From Flectonema sp. DT1601 (taxonomy: Eukaryota; Euglenozoa; Diplonemea; Diplonemida; Diplonemidae), in assembly GCA_964019425.1 (NCBI GenBank), contig OZ025820.1:310001-374000 (forward strand): a stretch of DNA of 64,000 nt, read 5' to 3'. The notes under the pieces are model-generated. The model was given only the letters and a program-made list of their open reading frames with translations. It searched no databases and had not been told where the DNA came from. A program made the translations under genes and the position numbers. Positions 11,242 through 21,543 of the stretch are shown here, piece after piece. Numbering within the stretch: position 1 is the first letter of the stretch; every line of letters begins with the position of its first letter.

Positions 11242-12500
11242 GTTGGTTGTGATATGATAAGTGCCAACACCCACTCACGGGCACCCTGCCCTCGTTCCAT
11301 TGACAATAATGAAAGAACTAACTTCTATAACAGAAGTATGACTGGTGCTAAGTAACCAGCTGTTAACTGCAGATTAGCATTAAGGCCTCCAGGCCAGTAG
11401 CAAGTCAAGTTGTTTCATAACTCTGCTTACTCCTCATCAAGCGCTCCCTCGCTCTTAGTTTGCCCGAGTTGGCACAGAATTATTCTTCTTTAGTAGCATC
11501 TGTGTCGAAGAACACTTTTCATGGTGCACAAAGTCAGTTTTTGTTGTGTTGGGAACCCACTTTTATCATTTGATGGGTTACAGAAGTAAGGCAATGAGAG
11601 TATCTGACTTTGAAGAAGAAAAAAAGATTTACAAAAAAAATAAAAAAGAAAAAAAAGAAAGAACTGAATAATATAGCATCATCATTGTTTCCCTCCTCCT
11701 CCTCCTCCTCCTCCTCCTCCTCCTCCTCCTCCCCTTTTCCCCCCCGTTTCTTTTCTAGTTTTTTTTTCACGTCTATGTTATCAATCAAGACAAGAGATAG
11801 TTACCTTTTTGAGAAAGGGTTAGTGGTTAAGTGAAGTGGATTGGTCCTTGTGGCTGCAACTAGTTGGTCTTAATGCTGCTACATAATAAGTCTAACGCTC
11901 ACAACAAAAAGAAAAAAAAAAGAGGGGAAAAAAAAAAAAAAAAAAAAAAAAAGAACAATATTAACTCTTGTTGTGCTCAGGTTTTATTTTATTTTCAACA
12001 TACCTTTTTTTCTTTTATCGCATCAGCCTGGCGCTTCCTTTTGTGGGGACCCAACGCTCTTTGGTTCAGTTCTTTGAAGACCTCCTTTTAGCTCCTATTT
12101 TCCAAAGAGAAAAAAACAAAGTACTCTTATTGAGACTTAGTGGTGGATCTCGTGGTGGAGTTCTGCGCAGCTGATACAGTTGTTTTTCATTCGACCCTTT
12201 TTTTATCTGTTGACTTGACTTCTCCGAATCACTTCGCATCACGAATTTCTACTGCTTTTAGTTTACGTAATATGAAATGTACTCTCAAAGTTTTTTTTTT
12301 TTAAATATTATTCCATTCACCGTGTATCATATTTCCCACCTTGCGGCTAGGGGGGGGGGTCGCAAATCCTCTCCTTTGTTTTTTTCTTTTTATTATGTAT
12401 AGTGTTGGTTGCTGTTTTGTGCTTCTTGTTGATGGACTGCAAATACCAAAGTGAATAGCAATTAGCAAGTTAATTATTAAGTTGACTTTGTTCATCTCTG

Positions 12501-12531
<31 letters not shown>

Positions 12532-12611
12532 GATAGTTGTGTCCAATCCTACATCCTTGTTGTGTTGGTTTTGCCTCAACCACGAGCTTCAGTATTTTAC
12601 TTGGGAAGGAG

Positions 12612-12647
<36 letters not shown>

Positions 12648-13875
12648 ATCCTCGGAATGTGTAATTCTCCCTTTCATTTTTTTTTAAACCCTGAGCTCTG
12701 ATCTTTTTGTTTTATTTTTTATCTTCCTTCCTATTCACGTGTTGGGAGACTACAGGCACCACGAGTCGATCATTGTCGGTGAGTTTTTGAGGGGAAGTTT
12801 TTTCGTTGTGTGGCTTTTCGTTTATTTTATTTCACCTGTCGTGTGAGGAGGAAAAAAAAAAAAGGAGGGAAAAAAAGAAATGGATAAAGAGTTAGCAGGC
12901 ATAATGAATCATCAAGTGTTATTTTTATTTTTATTTAATTTTTTTTATTTTTTTGTTTTATCTTTGTTTTTGTTGTTGCTGTGAGCGGCCAATAATCGGA
13001 AGGTAGCTCTTTCCGTTTTACTTTATATTATTTTCCCCACCCTTGTTTCGTTCTTTTTTTTTCTCTCCCTCTTCCTTGTTCTATTCTGCTTCTCATCGAT
13101 ATTAACAAAATCGATGCATGTACCTTTCCACCGATATGTGGGTTACTTCAAGGAAGGCCTGAGGGATTGCGTCAGACTTTTTTCCCCTTCCCTTCCCTTC
13201 CCCTTTTTTTTTTTTAATGTTGTTGTTCGATACGTAAGGTTTTTTTTCCGCATGCCCCCATCTCTGAGTGGCTTCATTTCTTCGAAGCAGACTGAAAGTT
13301 AGATTGTTAACAAAATGATACGGATACCTGAGTGGTTGTATTTGTTGTACACGAAAGTGTAGCAGGTTATCTTCTGCCGTCAGCCGCCTTTTCTTTTTTT
13401 TTTTTCTCCCTTGCTTGTTTTTTACGGTAAGTATCAAGTTTGTAGTAGCCTGTTTGATAGTTGTGAGTAGTACACTGATGATAGGTCGTCTGTTCTGTTT
13501 CATAGGATAGGCTCTGTGTTAAAATGAGAGATAACCTATTCCGTGAAGGCAATAATTTTTTTTAAATTTTTTTTTTTTTGTTGACTGAAATCAGTGAATT
13601 ATTCGTGTTTTTATAAGGTAACTTCTATAGAGTGGCCGTCAATTTTTTTTTATTTATTATTTATTTTTTTTCCCCCCCCTAGTTAAAAGCGGAGAGAAAA
13701 AGGAAAAAAAAAAAAAAAACATTCAGAATAACCTTAGTATCGAAGCAGAGGGACATTTTTACAAGGATGAGAAATTAGGAGATCCCAACTAATGGCGCCT
13801 TGCCACGGGTATACTCGCCCGCGCTCTCAATCTGAATAGTTTCTTCTAGTACAAAAAAAACTTTGGGGTGTAGAG

Positions 13876-13906
<31 letters not shown>

Positions 13907-14944
13907 AAAAGTGATGGGGAAAGGGGAAAAAGAATAATTGAAAAAAAAACGTGTAATCTAATCTAATCATTCTGTTCTATATTTTTTTATATTTACGCCT
14001 GTGTACTAGCTGTCGTTGTAGCACTGCGACACTAGTGAACAAACAGGAGAAACCTACTACTTCAAATCATTATTTTCTTTTTTTTCTTTCAGCCAATACA
14101 GTTAATACTAGCTTGTCGACGAAGTTTTCACCCCTCACACTTGGGGCTCTTGACAGTTTGTGCGGCCCGAAGATAAGCATTACATCTTCACCGAAGGGGA
14201 ACTGTTTTGAGCACCGAAGGAGGGGGGGGGGAAAAAATCTCCTAATAATGTGACCTAAATCACTTATTTTTTTCCCTAAAAAAATAAAATAAAATTAACT
14301 TCATAAAATTTCCCGTTATGTTTTGGAGTTTAGGGAAGAGAGAGTTCGCACGACTAAGAAGTGGGAGGGTGACATCAACGGTAAGTATAGGGTAATTGTT
14401 ATATAAACTATTTGTGCAAAAAAGAACAAAAAAAAAAAAAGATAAAAAATAAACATCACCATAAAGGCAACCCTCAAAATTATAAAGTCTGCTTTTCTCC
14501 CAAAGAACGAAAGCTACGTCAGCGTTCTGTTTTCATCATACCTTTATTTAGATAAAGAAAATAAATTGTAGAATGGAAAAGTTTATATAAAGTGTGACCT
14601 GATCTTTTTTTTTATATTGTGTACCGTGTTCACAAGTGCAATTATAGACATATGGGGAACATCAAAGAGACATGTAGGAAAGTTAAAAAAAAAAAACCAA
14701 ATCCATAGCACATCAGCTATTACGTAAAACGACGGAACGGGATCACTCCCGTGAAAAAAAAAAAAAAAAAAAAAACGGCACCACAGTTGTCGTTTGGTGT
14801 TTGTTAGGCAAGAGTAAAACTGAAGGCAAATTAGTAGGAATCATGACAAATCTTTACTCGTGCGTAGAGACTTTTTTCTTCGGTCCTCACCACGGTTTCG
14901 CACCAGCACTGCCGGTGCGCTAGTGTTTCCCATCTTTTCGTACT

Positions 14945-14983
<39 letters not shown>

Positions 14984-15343
14984 AATTGTTAAAAGGGTAC
15001 AAAAAACATTTGTGCTAAACAGCACATCATAACCTTTGGCAAAAAAAACTGTTTTTTCCTGTAGGTTTTCTTTGGTGATTGGCGCAAACAATACAAGGTG
15101 TCCCCTTCATATTATTTTTCTTGTTTTCTGAGTCGCCTGCCTTCATTTGAATGAGAGCAGTGCATCTAAACCACATCAGATTAAGGGCAAAAAAACAAAA
15201 CAAAACAAAAAATGCTATAGCCAACTATTCATGTACTTATTCACACCAGTGACAAAAAAAAAAACATCTGCTTTCGCAAGAATGAGTCTTGGGAAAAGTC
15301 TATTATTTTAGTTATTTTCTTTTCAAACCAGAAGTGATAACAA
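11242..15343. other. 4.1 kb without a recognisable gene
   Basis: This stretch is rich in homopolymers: poly-A at 11930-11952, 12613-12644, 13874-13903 and 14754-14774, and poly-T at 12501-12529 and 14949-14982. It also has G runs at 12349-12358 and 14223-14230. The ORFs here are short, low in complexity and run through the homopolymers. I see no tRNA, rRNA or domain. It could hold long UTRs or non-coding RNA that cannot be seen from sequence. Confidence 0.6.
11692..11731. repeat. (TCC)n microsatellite
   Basis: About thirteen consecutive TCC units follow the reductase gene. The strand bias (pyrimidine on +) resembles the many T-rich tracts nearby. Confidence 0.9.
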
Positions 15344-15619
15344 ATGGGAAGAGAGAAGCTCTCTGACGTAATTCAGCGACTTGTCGTCGATTGGAGCACC
15401 GAAACAAAAAATTTATCAGAACAAGGACACGATGAGGAAGCTATGTTTTTGAGAGCCAATTACCACTTAATAGGTTACGGTGTATTCGATTTAGATAAAC
15501 AGAAAGCTGTCTATTGGTTGGACAAGGCAGATAAAAAAGGTCATGAATCAGCAGCAGCTTTCAAAGAAAAACTACTACGGGATTTTGATAGAGATTATAC
15601 TAAGGGGTTCCATGACTGA
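15344..15619 (+). CDS. Small Sel1-repeat-like protein
   Basis: This 91-residue ORF contains A-x-Y-H-L-I-G-Y-G...D-x-x-K-A-V-Y-W-L-x-K-A near residues 38-65, followed by a second helix with A-x-A. That is the pattern of one Sel1/TPR-like helix pair. An acceptor (TTTTCAAACCAG) ends 12 bases before the ATG. The function is probably protein binding, but no partner can be named. One repeat is fewer than usual for the family, so it may be a lone or diverged unit. Confidence 0.6.
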   Translation: MGREKLSDVIQRLVVDWSTETKNLSEQGHDEEAMFLRANYHLIGYGVFDLDKQKAVYWLDKADKKGHESAAAFKEKLLRDFDRDYTKGFHD

Positions 15620-15778
15620 GAATAATCGTGTGATTCTGTTGTGGTATTGTAAGACTGGTGACTCACACTTATTGTAACATCGTGAGGTATATTGGTAGTA
15701 AGAAAAAAAAAAATTTAAAAAAAAAAAAAAAAAAATCACACGTTTCGTATAGAAAATCTATGCTTCTTTCTAAACCAG

Positions 15779-16186
15779 ATGGCGACAGCAGAAAATGATT
15801 CGCCAGTCGGATTTGATGCAGTCGAGGAGTCCTTAGCAACAATAAGACTGTTGTCAGAATGTTTAATTAATGGAATCGGAAACCTTTCAGAAAACGCACC
15901 GAATTCAAAATCTGAGCGAGAAATCAAATCAATAGAAGCAGCAAATGCCTTACGAGAAGTCTTTGATAGAACACTTTCTGTGATTGACAAACTACCCATT
16001 GATTCATACGATCCAAATTCATCAGAATACCAGATTCTGTTGTCTAATGCGGTTGCTTCTCATGCCGAGGCTGCCTCCGACCTGCAACAAGAAATCTCTC
16101 GAGGAGTTGAAATACAAAAAGACGTTGTAAGCAACTTACAGAACGCGGTAAAAATACAATACTCAAACAGTGGTAATGGAGAATGA
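15779..16186 (+). CDS. Small helical protein, unknown
   Basis: A 135-residue ORF, acidic and helical, with a coiled-coil-like stretch at about 95-128. I do not recognise a family. Its ATG directly follows a pyrimidine-rich CCAG (15775-15778). If this is the trans-splice acceptor, the mRNA would have no 5' UTR other than the leader. It is followed closely by the next gene. Confidence 0.6.
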   Translation: MATAENDSPVGFDAVEESLATIRLLSECLINGIGNLSENAPNSKSEREIKSIEAANALREVFDRTLSVIDKLPIDSYDPNSSEYQILLSNAVASHAEAASDLQQEISRGVEIQKDVVSNLQNAVKIQYSNSGNGE

Positions 16187-16409
16187 TGAACCTATTTCTT
16201 GGTAATATTTGATTTGATACTGTCCTCACACATGTCAATGATTAGATTACAGCACGGATATCTAATAGCTGTTTGGGACTTTTTGCAGTCACTTTCCTTT
16301 GTAATAATTATGTCGAGTGAATCGGTTCTACATGACAAACTAGACCAAGAGTCATATGTATTGAATGGATGTAGTACTCAAGTTCATTTTTCCCAACAGC
16401 CATCCATCA

Positions 16410-17009
16410 ATGAAATTGTTACTACTTCTGGTCTGCGTTGCATGTGGATTCAGTCAACCAGTTCTGAAGACACAAACAGAGTATCGATGTCTTAAGCACG
16501 TTGATTACTTAGAGTTGTCTGGAGATGCATCAAAGAACAGATGCGATTTCACAGAACTGAAAGTCTCAGACGCTGCTGTAGATGTGATAGTTCAAGACAA
16601 TGAGAAAAGTGGAAGTCTTGTGTTGGGATTGAGAATACGTTTAAACGGAACCAGTGGGATAAATGGATTTGCAGGAGACTATAAAGTTGTCGCAACACAC
16701 ATGAGAACCTCAGAAGCAGTTACTGCAGACCTGTCTAAATACCCATCGAAATCATCGTTTTGTTGTTCTTTCATTCAGCACTCGGAATACGAACTTTGTA
16801 ACTTAGATTCGTGTCCTTCTGCTTCTCCTGAAACAGAATTTACAGCTTCTCATGTTCTTGAAATCCCGTCAAACCTTCCTGGTACTTGGAATATTGATCT
16901 GTTATTCATAGCAGAGTCGGGATCTACACTTGGGAAGTTACAATCTAAAGTAAAAATTACAAAGCGACACATTGCGGCATTGGAACTTGATAGGAAGACA
17001 GAGTTATAG
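16410..17009 (+). CDS. Secreted or lumenal small Cys-containing protein
   Basis: The frame is open from 16365. The Met at 16410 is preferred because it begins a clear signal peptide (MKLLLLLVCVACGFSQP), giving 199 residues. After cleavage a beta-rich domain of about 180 residues remains, with six or so Cys and an N-x-T site. Size and pattern recall small lipid-binding ML/NPC2-type domains, but I see no decisive motif and leave it unnamed. It lacks a membrane helix after the signal and has no ER retention signal. Confidence 0.6.
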   Translation: MKLLLLLVCVACGFSQPVLKTQTEYRCLKHVDYLELSGDASKNRCDFTELKVSDAAVDVIVQDNEKSGSLVLGLRIRLNGTSGINGFAGDYKVVATHMRTSEAVTADLSKYPSKSSFCCSFIQHSEYELCNLDSCPSASPETEFTASHVLEIPSNLPGTWNIDLLFIAESGSTLGKLQSKVKITKRHIAALELDRKTEL

Positions 17010-17355
17010 TACAACAGTTGAAACTACGAGTGAGCTCAATAAAGGACTGCCTGCTATCTACTTATTGAAGACTCTCTCGATGACCTTTTGAAGTTAACTG
17101 CGTCGGGCCTTCTTAGAGTTCTCTAAATGTGTTTCGACGGTTTTATTTTAAATACCGATGGCATAAATATTAATCTTTAAAAAAAAAAAAAAATTGTTCC
17201 TCATTATATCTCTAGCTCTAGTTTCCAGACAGCCACCGTTTGGAAAACCTGCCGCCTGTCCGTATCAGTCATTCGTTGACTACGCCGACTGGGTTTAGGA
17301 AATCATTGCTTTGAATTAATTTATTAAAACTATTTACTCTCATCAGGTACGCGCG
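17010..17355. other. Intergenic, no gene seen
   Basis: It is mostly short frames with one poly-A (17179-17193). A T/C-rich stretch ending in CATCAG at 17345 is a likely trans-splice acceptor for the hydrolase gene. Confidence 0.55.
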
Positions 17356-18491
17356 ATGCGTAGATGTCTCGCGCTGCGTTGTCCCGCGGCAGCAGGATGG
17401 ATAAAAAGCCCCTTCAGACCAGTAGATTATCCTGAGTTGGAGAATATTGGAATGTGGAGGTATGAAATTCTCTTCTCCGTGCCTCCGTCACTTAACTGCA
17501 CAGACCAGTCATTGTTGAGTCAAAATGTGACAATGGAATACAAAGAGAAGTATTACCGATCTAAAACAAAAACAGGAGAACGGAAAACAAAGCTGCGCAA
17601 CCGGTACTCATGCTGACAGGTCAAGAAGGTCTAGAACTGATGTCTGAGTATGTTGATCTCGTTTATAACACAAATGCTCAACAAAAAGTGAAAAAAAAAA
17701 AAAAAACAGAGTCGCTGAGAATTTCACCACACCCGTCGCTGGGATAGAACTCCCAGAGATAGAAGTAAACAAAGACTGGTTTGCTAAACAGTCAGATCTC
17801 GTAATAAAGTACATCAATATACTTTATTCACCATGGGTACACTTAGTTACTCATAGCACTGGCTCTCATTTAGCTTTATACATCGCATATAAGTATCCAG
17901 CAAGGTTTGTTATATTTCATATGCTGTGGTGAGTATTAAAATTCTCTTGTAATAAACATCTCACAGGGTTGGTACGATAACGATCATCGATACCCCAGTC
18001 GTACATGAGAATGATGAACGGATTAGTAACCTTCAGCATGCTCTCGATCTCAGTGTTGATGATTGTAACATAACTGATGATGATATAGCAGTTATTACTT
18101 CAGAGTTAAATACATTGAAGTCGGATCTTTCATCCTCCTCTGAGATCGATGCTCCACTGCTAACACAGTTGCGAACAGGAGAAGTAGTTGGAGACAAAAA
18201 GGTTTGCTATTGTTTAAATTTACTGTTGATGACAACGCATCTAAATGTTGTTACTTATATTACATTGGTGAATAACACAAACAGGTTGACTGGGGTCTCC
18301 CTTACCACTCTCTCAGACAAGTAAAACATCCGATGTTGATTGTTCAACCGGAGAAAGAATCATTCATGAGCAAGCCACAGTTATACGCTGCAAAGAGTAC
18401 TTTTAATGTTAAGCAAATTGTCACGATCGAAGATGGAGAGGGAGCAGCCATGTTCGATGGTATGTGATAGTTTTAAATTTTGAAAACCAAT

Positions 18492-18524
<33 letters not shown>

Positions 18525-18731
18525 TTAGATGAAGCCTTCGACGTCGCCCACGGCATTGAAACATTCCATCAAAAATATAGCACTCAACACATAGTCGAAA
18601 ATCAATGGGAAGAGGTAAAGCACTTCAAGCTAAAGGGAGCAGCAAAGATGGGCATGGGTGGTCAAGATAGCAAAAAGGAACCCGAACAGCAGCAGAAGAA
18701 GAAAAAGAAGAAGGGAAAGAAGAATAGTTAG
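17356..18731 (+). CDS. Alpha/beta-hydrolase fold protein, six exons
   Basis: Proposed exons are 17356-17459, 17576-17647, 17710-17904, 17967-18201, 18285-18459 and 18529-18731. They are in phase throughout and give 327 residues. The nucleophile elbow is LVTHSTGSHLAL, with Ser108 as the candidate nucleophile. An earlier strand-loop reads PVLMLTGQEG, and the late strand HPMLIVQPEKESF plus DVAHGIETFH offer acid and His candidates. The C-terminus is a Gln/Lys-rich tail that looks disordered or RNA-binding. Introns are 62-116 nt and most end in A-rich CAG. The first exon is uncertain: an alternative donor at 17550 would also keep phase but makes a 26-nt intron. The substrate is unknown. Confidence 0.65.
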
Positions 18732-19105
18732 AACCGTACTGTTATCCGCGCTGCCTAACTTTAAAGTGTCGAGAAGAGACGCTGAATACTGATAACACAG
18801 GAGGCTACTCGCAACAGGAAAACATAAAGCCTTCTCACCGATCGCTGTTTTTCTTCAGGTGGACTTCGCATCTGAATTAACGACAAAATGTTAACTTCGT
18901 ATCCACATTGAGAAGGGTAGTTTTTTTATTATCAATTTACCCCCCTTCAGATTATCAATTCCTTATTATTGAATCTGATAGTCGTTTTTTGTGTGCTTAT
19001 GTAATATTGCTAATGATTACTGTTTGTTTACCATTGTCTTTTAGAGTGGCTGGGCAGAAGTTACAATAGAAGTCGTACTTCACTTCCAATCATTAAGTAA
19101 TTATA
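18732..19105. other. Intergenic, no gene seen
   Basis: It contains a small T/C-rich stretch and no supported ORF. Acceptor candidates lie just before the next ATG. Confidence 0.55.
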
Positions 19106-19837
19106 ATGCCGAAAGAACGACGTCGGAGTACCAGCAGCGATAGCAGCAGCAGCAGCAGCAGTGAGAATGACGATAGGAAGAAAAGACACATTCGATCAAA
19201 ACTTGCAAAATTAGAAACCAAACTTTGTCGAGCAAAGCGAAAAGGTGAAACCAAAGCCCCGAATGGGATCACTCTGAGTGGGGAAGATTACTTCCGAAAA
19301 CAAGCTCCTTTCAGGTTGTGGGTAGCAACTGAAAAACATGCAACAACAGACGGCGTGTCAACTGATAAGGTTAAACTTTTATTTTGTAATTTTGCTAAAA
19401 AGTGGAACAGCGGCAGGTTGAAATCTAAATATTACGAAAACATCAGCAGCACGCAGTGTGACCCCAGTACCCGAACTAGCTACAAGTGGGGATTTATTAA
19501 TCAAATGGATGATGTGACTAAAATGGCTTTGAGCACTGCGCGTGATACTGCCGACACCAACACCCACGAACGAAAGTGGAAAACTGTAGCACCTGGTGGT
19601 AAGAAAGGATCAAGTTTTGGAGGTAAGGGAGGAAAGGGAATGAAATCGACAAACTGCACGAGTTGTGCTGGCCCTTGGCCCTGTCGGAATCTTGACTGTC
19701 CGAAGGGTCGTCCTGATCGCAAATCAACTCAAGAAAGTTCTCGATCTCGACCACAACAATCCACGTCATCAAGAAGAGAAAGAAGTCCTCCTACTGAGAG
19801 CACTGGAAATACTTCCATAACAATATTTGATGAATAG
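19106..19837 (+). CDS. RS-rich nuclear protein with conserved EDYF-FRLW domain
   Basis: The 243-residue protein has an N-terminal Ser-rich/basic region. A domain at about residues 55-115 follows, with S-G-E-D-Y-F-R-K-x-x-x-F-R-L-W-V and then FCNFAKKWNSGRL-x-x-K-Y-Y. This arrangement recurs in a widespread eukaryotic family of Lys/Arg/Ser-rich nuclear proteins. A Gly/Lys stretch (165-178), a short Cys cluster (C182, C185, C191, C196, a possible zinc knuckle) and an RS-type tail follow. The likely role is RNA processing or ribosome biogenesis in the nucleus, by inference from composition. No catalytic residues are expected. Confidence 0.7.
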   Translation: MPKERRRSTSSDSSSSSSSENDDRKKRHIRSKLAKLETKLCRAKRKGETKAPNGITLSGEDYFRKQAPFRLWVATEKHATTDGVSTDKVKLLFCNFAKKWNSGRLKSKYYENISSTQCDPSTRTSYKWGFINQMDDVTKMALSTARDTADTNTHERKWKTVAPGGKKGSSFGGKGGKGMKSTNCTSCAGPWPCRNLDCPKGRPDRKSTQESSRSRPQQSTSSRRERSPPTESTGNTSITIFDE

Positions 19838-19948
19838 GCAACTCTTTTTTTATCTAACATTAATTATAGCTACTTTATGGCGAACACTTTATTATATCGT
19901 TACAGCTGATTACTGTTATCTATTTTACTTTATAAACTAGAGACACAA

Positions 19949-20356
19949 ATGGAAATTGATGAGGCGAGAACAATATTAAAAATATCCCACTCAGCCAATT
20001 GGGAGACAGTTCGACGATCCTACAGACGGAGTCTATTGGAAGTACATCCGGATAAGGGAGGAGGAGGAAATGTTTCTAAAATAATAAAAGCATTCACGAC
20101 ATTAAAACATGAAAAAGAACAGAGACGATCAGAAACAGTAATGGGGACCAGGGATGAGGGTCCTTGGACTATGAAGATGCGACGAAGTTGTGAAAAATAC
20201 ACAAAACCAGCATCGGAAGAAAACAAAATCCCCTCAAAAGCATTATCACACTTATATGAGGAATTACACGAACTACAACAACAGGAGGATGGGAGTCAAT
20301 TTCGGAATGGAAAAACAACTTTTAAGTCAACAGCGAGAACTTATTCAGTTTTTTGA
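19949..20356 (+). CDS. Small J-domain (DnaJ-like) protein
   Basis: This 135-residue protein begins directly with a J domain: ARTILKISHSANWETVRRSY, then the HPDKGGGG catalytic loop near residue 34, then a third helix. The HPD motif that activates Hsp70 ATPase is intact. There is no G/F region, zinc finger or transmembrane helix, so it is a type III J-protein with a charged C-terminus. The cellular location is unclear. A second J-protein is encoded at 30283-30921. Confidence 0.75.
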   Translation: MEIDEARTILKISHSANWETVRRSYRRSLLEVHPDKGGGGNVSKIIKAFTTLKHEKEQRRSETVMGTRDEGPWTMKMRRSCEKYTKPASEENKIPSKALSHLYEELHELQQQEDGSQFRNGKTTFKSTARTYSVF

Positions 20357-20466
20357 ATCTCATCAACCTACGGACTTTACAGTGCGTAGTGTTTGCAGAT
20401 ATTTCTTTTATTGTAAAAATTATATTAATTATTTCCACCTGTTCCCTACAAAGTGTTTCGCACCAC

Positions 20467-21543
20467 ATGGCAGTTATCCCAACTTGGAGTTATGGAGTGA
20501 TGGGAGGAGTTATCTTTTTAGTGATTTGCTGGTGGGCAGTTCGAATTTACAACAGTAGAGAAGCAAAGGCACGGCAGCAACAGCAAAAAGAAGAACAGGA
20601 AGAGTTACATCGAAAGTATGAAATGAACCCAAACGCGAACAGATGTGAGAGAGAGTTATCACCTTACGAACAGGGTGGTGTTACGCAACCTGGTCTTGTT
20701 GAAGTGTGTGGTAGAGATGGATTAATTGTTAGAGAAGGAGAGTCGATAGAAAGCGATTCAATTGGTAAGACCATTCCATGCATGAGTGAAGTATCAATTG
20801 TGAGAGTAAAGGGAAACCGCGCGAAAATTGATTTCCCGTTGGTAGGTTGGATCTCACTGAACACTCGTGCTGGAAACCCTCTCGTCACTCATCACCACGC
20901 ACCTCACCTTCATGGAATCCCAGGATCTGAAGTTAAAGTAACTGCCTCAAAGGGATTATCAGTTTACGGTACTCCAGACCTTGATGGTACTGTAACTAGT
21001 GATGTGTCTTGTGGAACATCAATTTATATCGACTTCAAGATTGCTACGTGGGGAAGAATCAGCCTGCCATCTGAAGGTATGTTTACACACTTAATAGTGT
21101 TGTTGTATTTGTCTGAATACTTCAGTAAAAAAAAACCCAACACACAACACACACAGGATGGATTATGATGAAAGATCAACAAGGCAACGCCACCACCACT
21201 CCTATGAAGAAGAGTTCGGCTACAGCTCCTAAGAGATTGGGATCTATGGCACCTAGAGTTGTATGTTATATTTGTAGTTCTGCTTAATAAACAACAACAA
21301 CATCAACAACATAACACAAAACAGTCATACAATTCCAAAGACAGAGCAGTTAGAGAGAAAGGATTAAATAACTTCTTAGACGATGCGTATGAATTATATT
21401 TATTAATTGTATCAAATAAATCAAAAATGAATCTCGAAAAGAAAGAAAAAAAACCTAAAACAGCGCTGGTGAGGTTATCGAAGTCGAAGACAGTAGTGAA
21501 TCCGACTCTGAGGAGGAGAACAAGAGCCCCAACAGGGAAGTAG
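20467..21543 (+). CDS. Membrane-anchored SH3b-like protein, three exons
   Basis: The exons are 20467-21076, 21157-21260 and 21325-21543, in phase (1, 0), giving 310 residues. The frame is open upstream to 20353, but the Met at 20467 follows a plausible acceptor (CCTACAAAG) and starts a signal-anchor helix (about residues 8-22). A charged helix follows, then two bacterial-SH3-like repeats. The first has GLIVREGES and VGWISLNTRAG; the second has GLSVYGTP and ISLPSEGWIMMKDQQG, with the exon 1/2 junction inside its end. The C-terminus is short and very basic. It is probably anchored in a membrane with the SH3b repeats in the adjoining compartment as a binding module. No enzyme motif is seen. Confidence 0.65.

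Noticed and set aside
11534-14253. Many ORFs with poly-Lys, poly-Phe or poly-Ser
   Set aside because: They are translations of poly-A, poly-T and TCC tracts.
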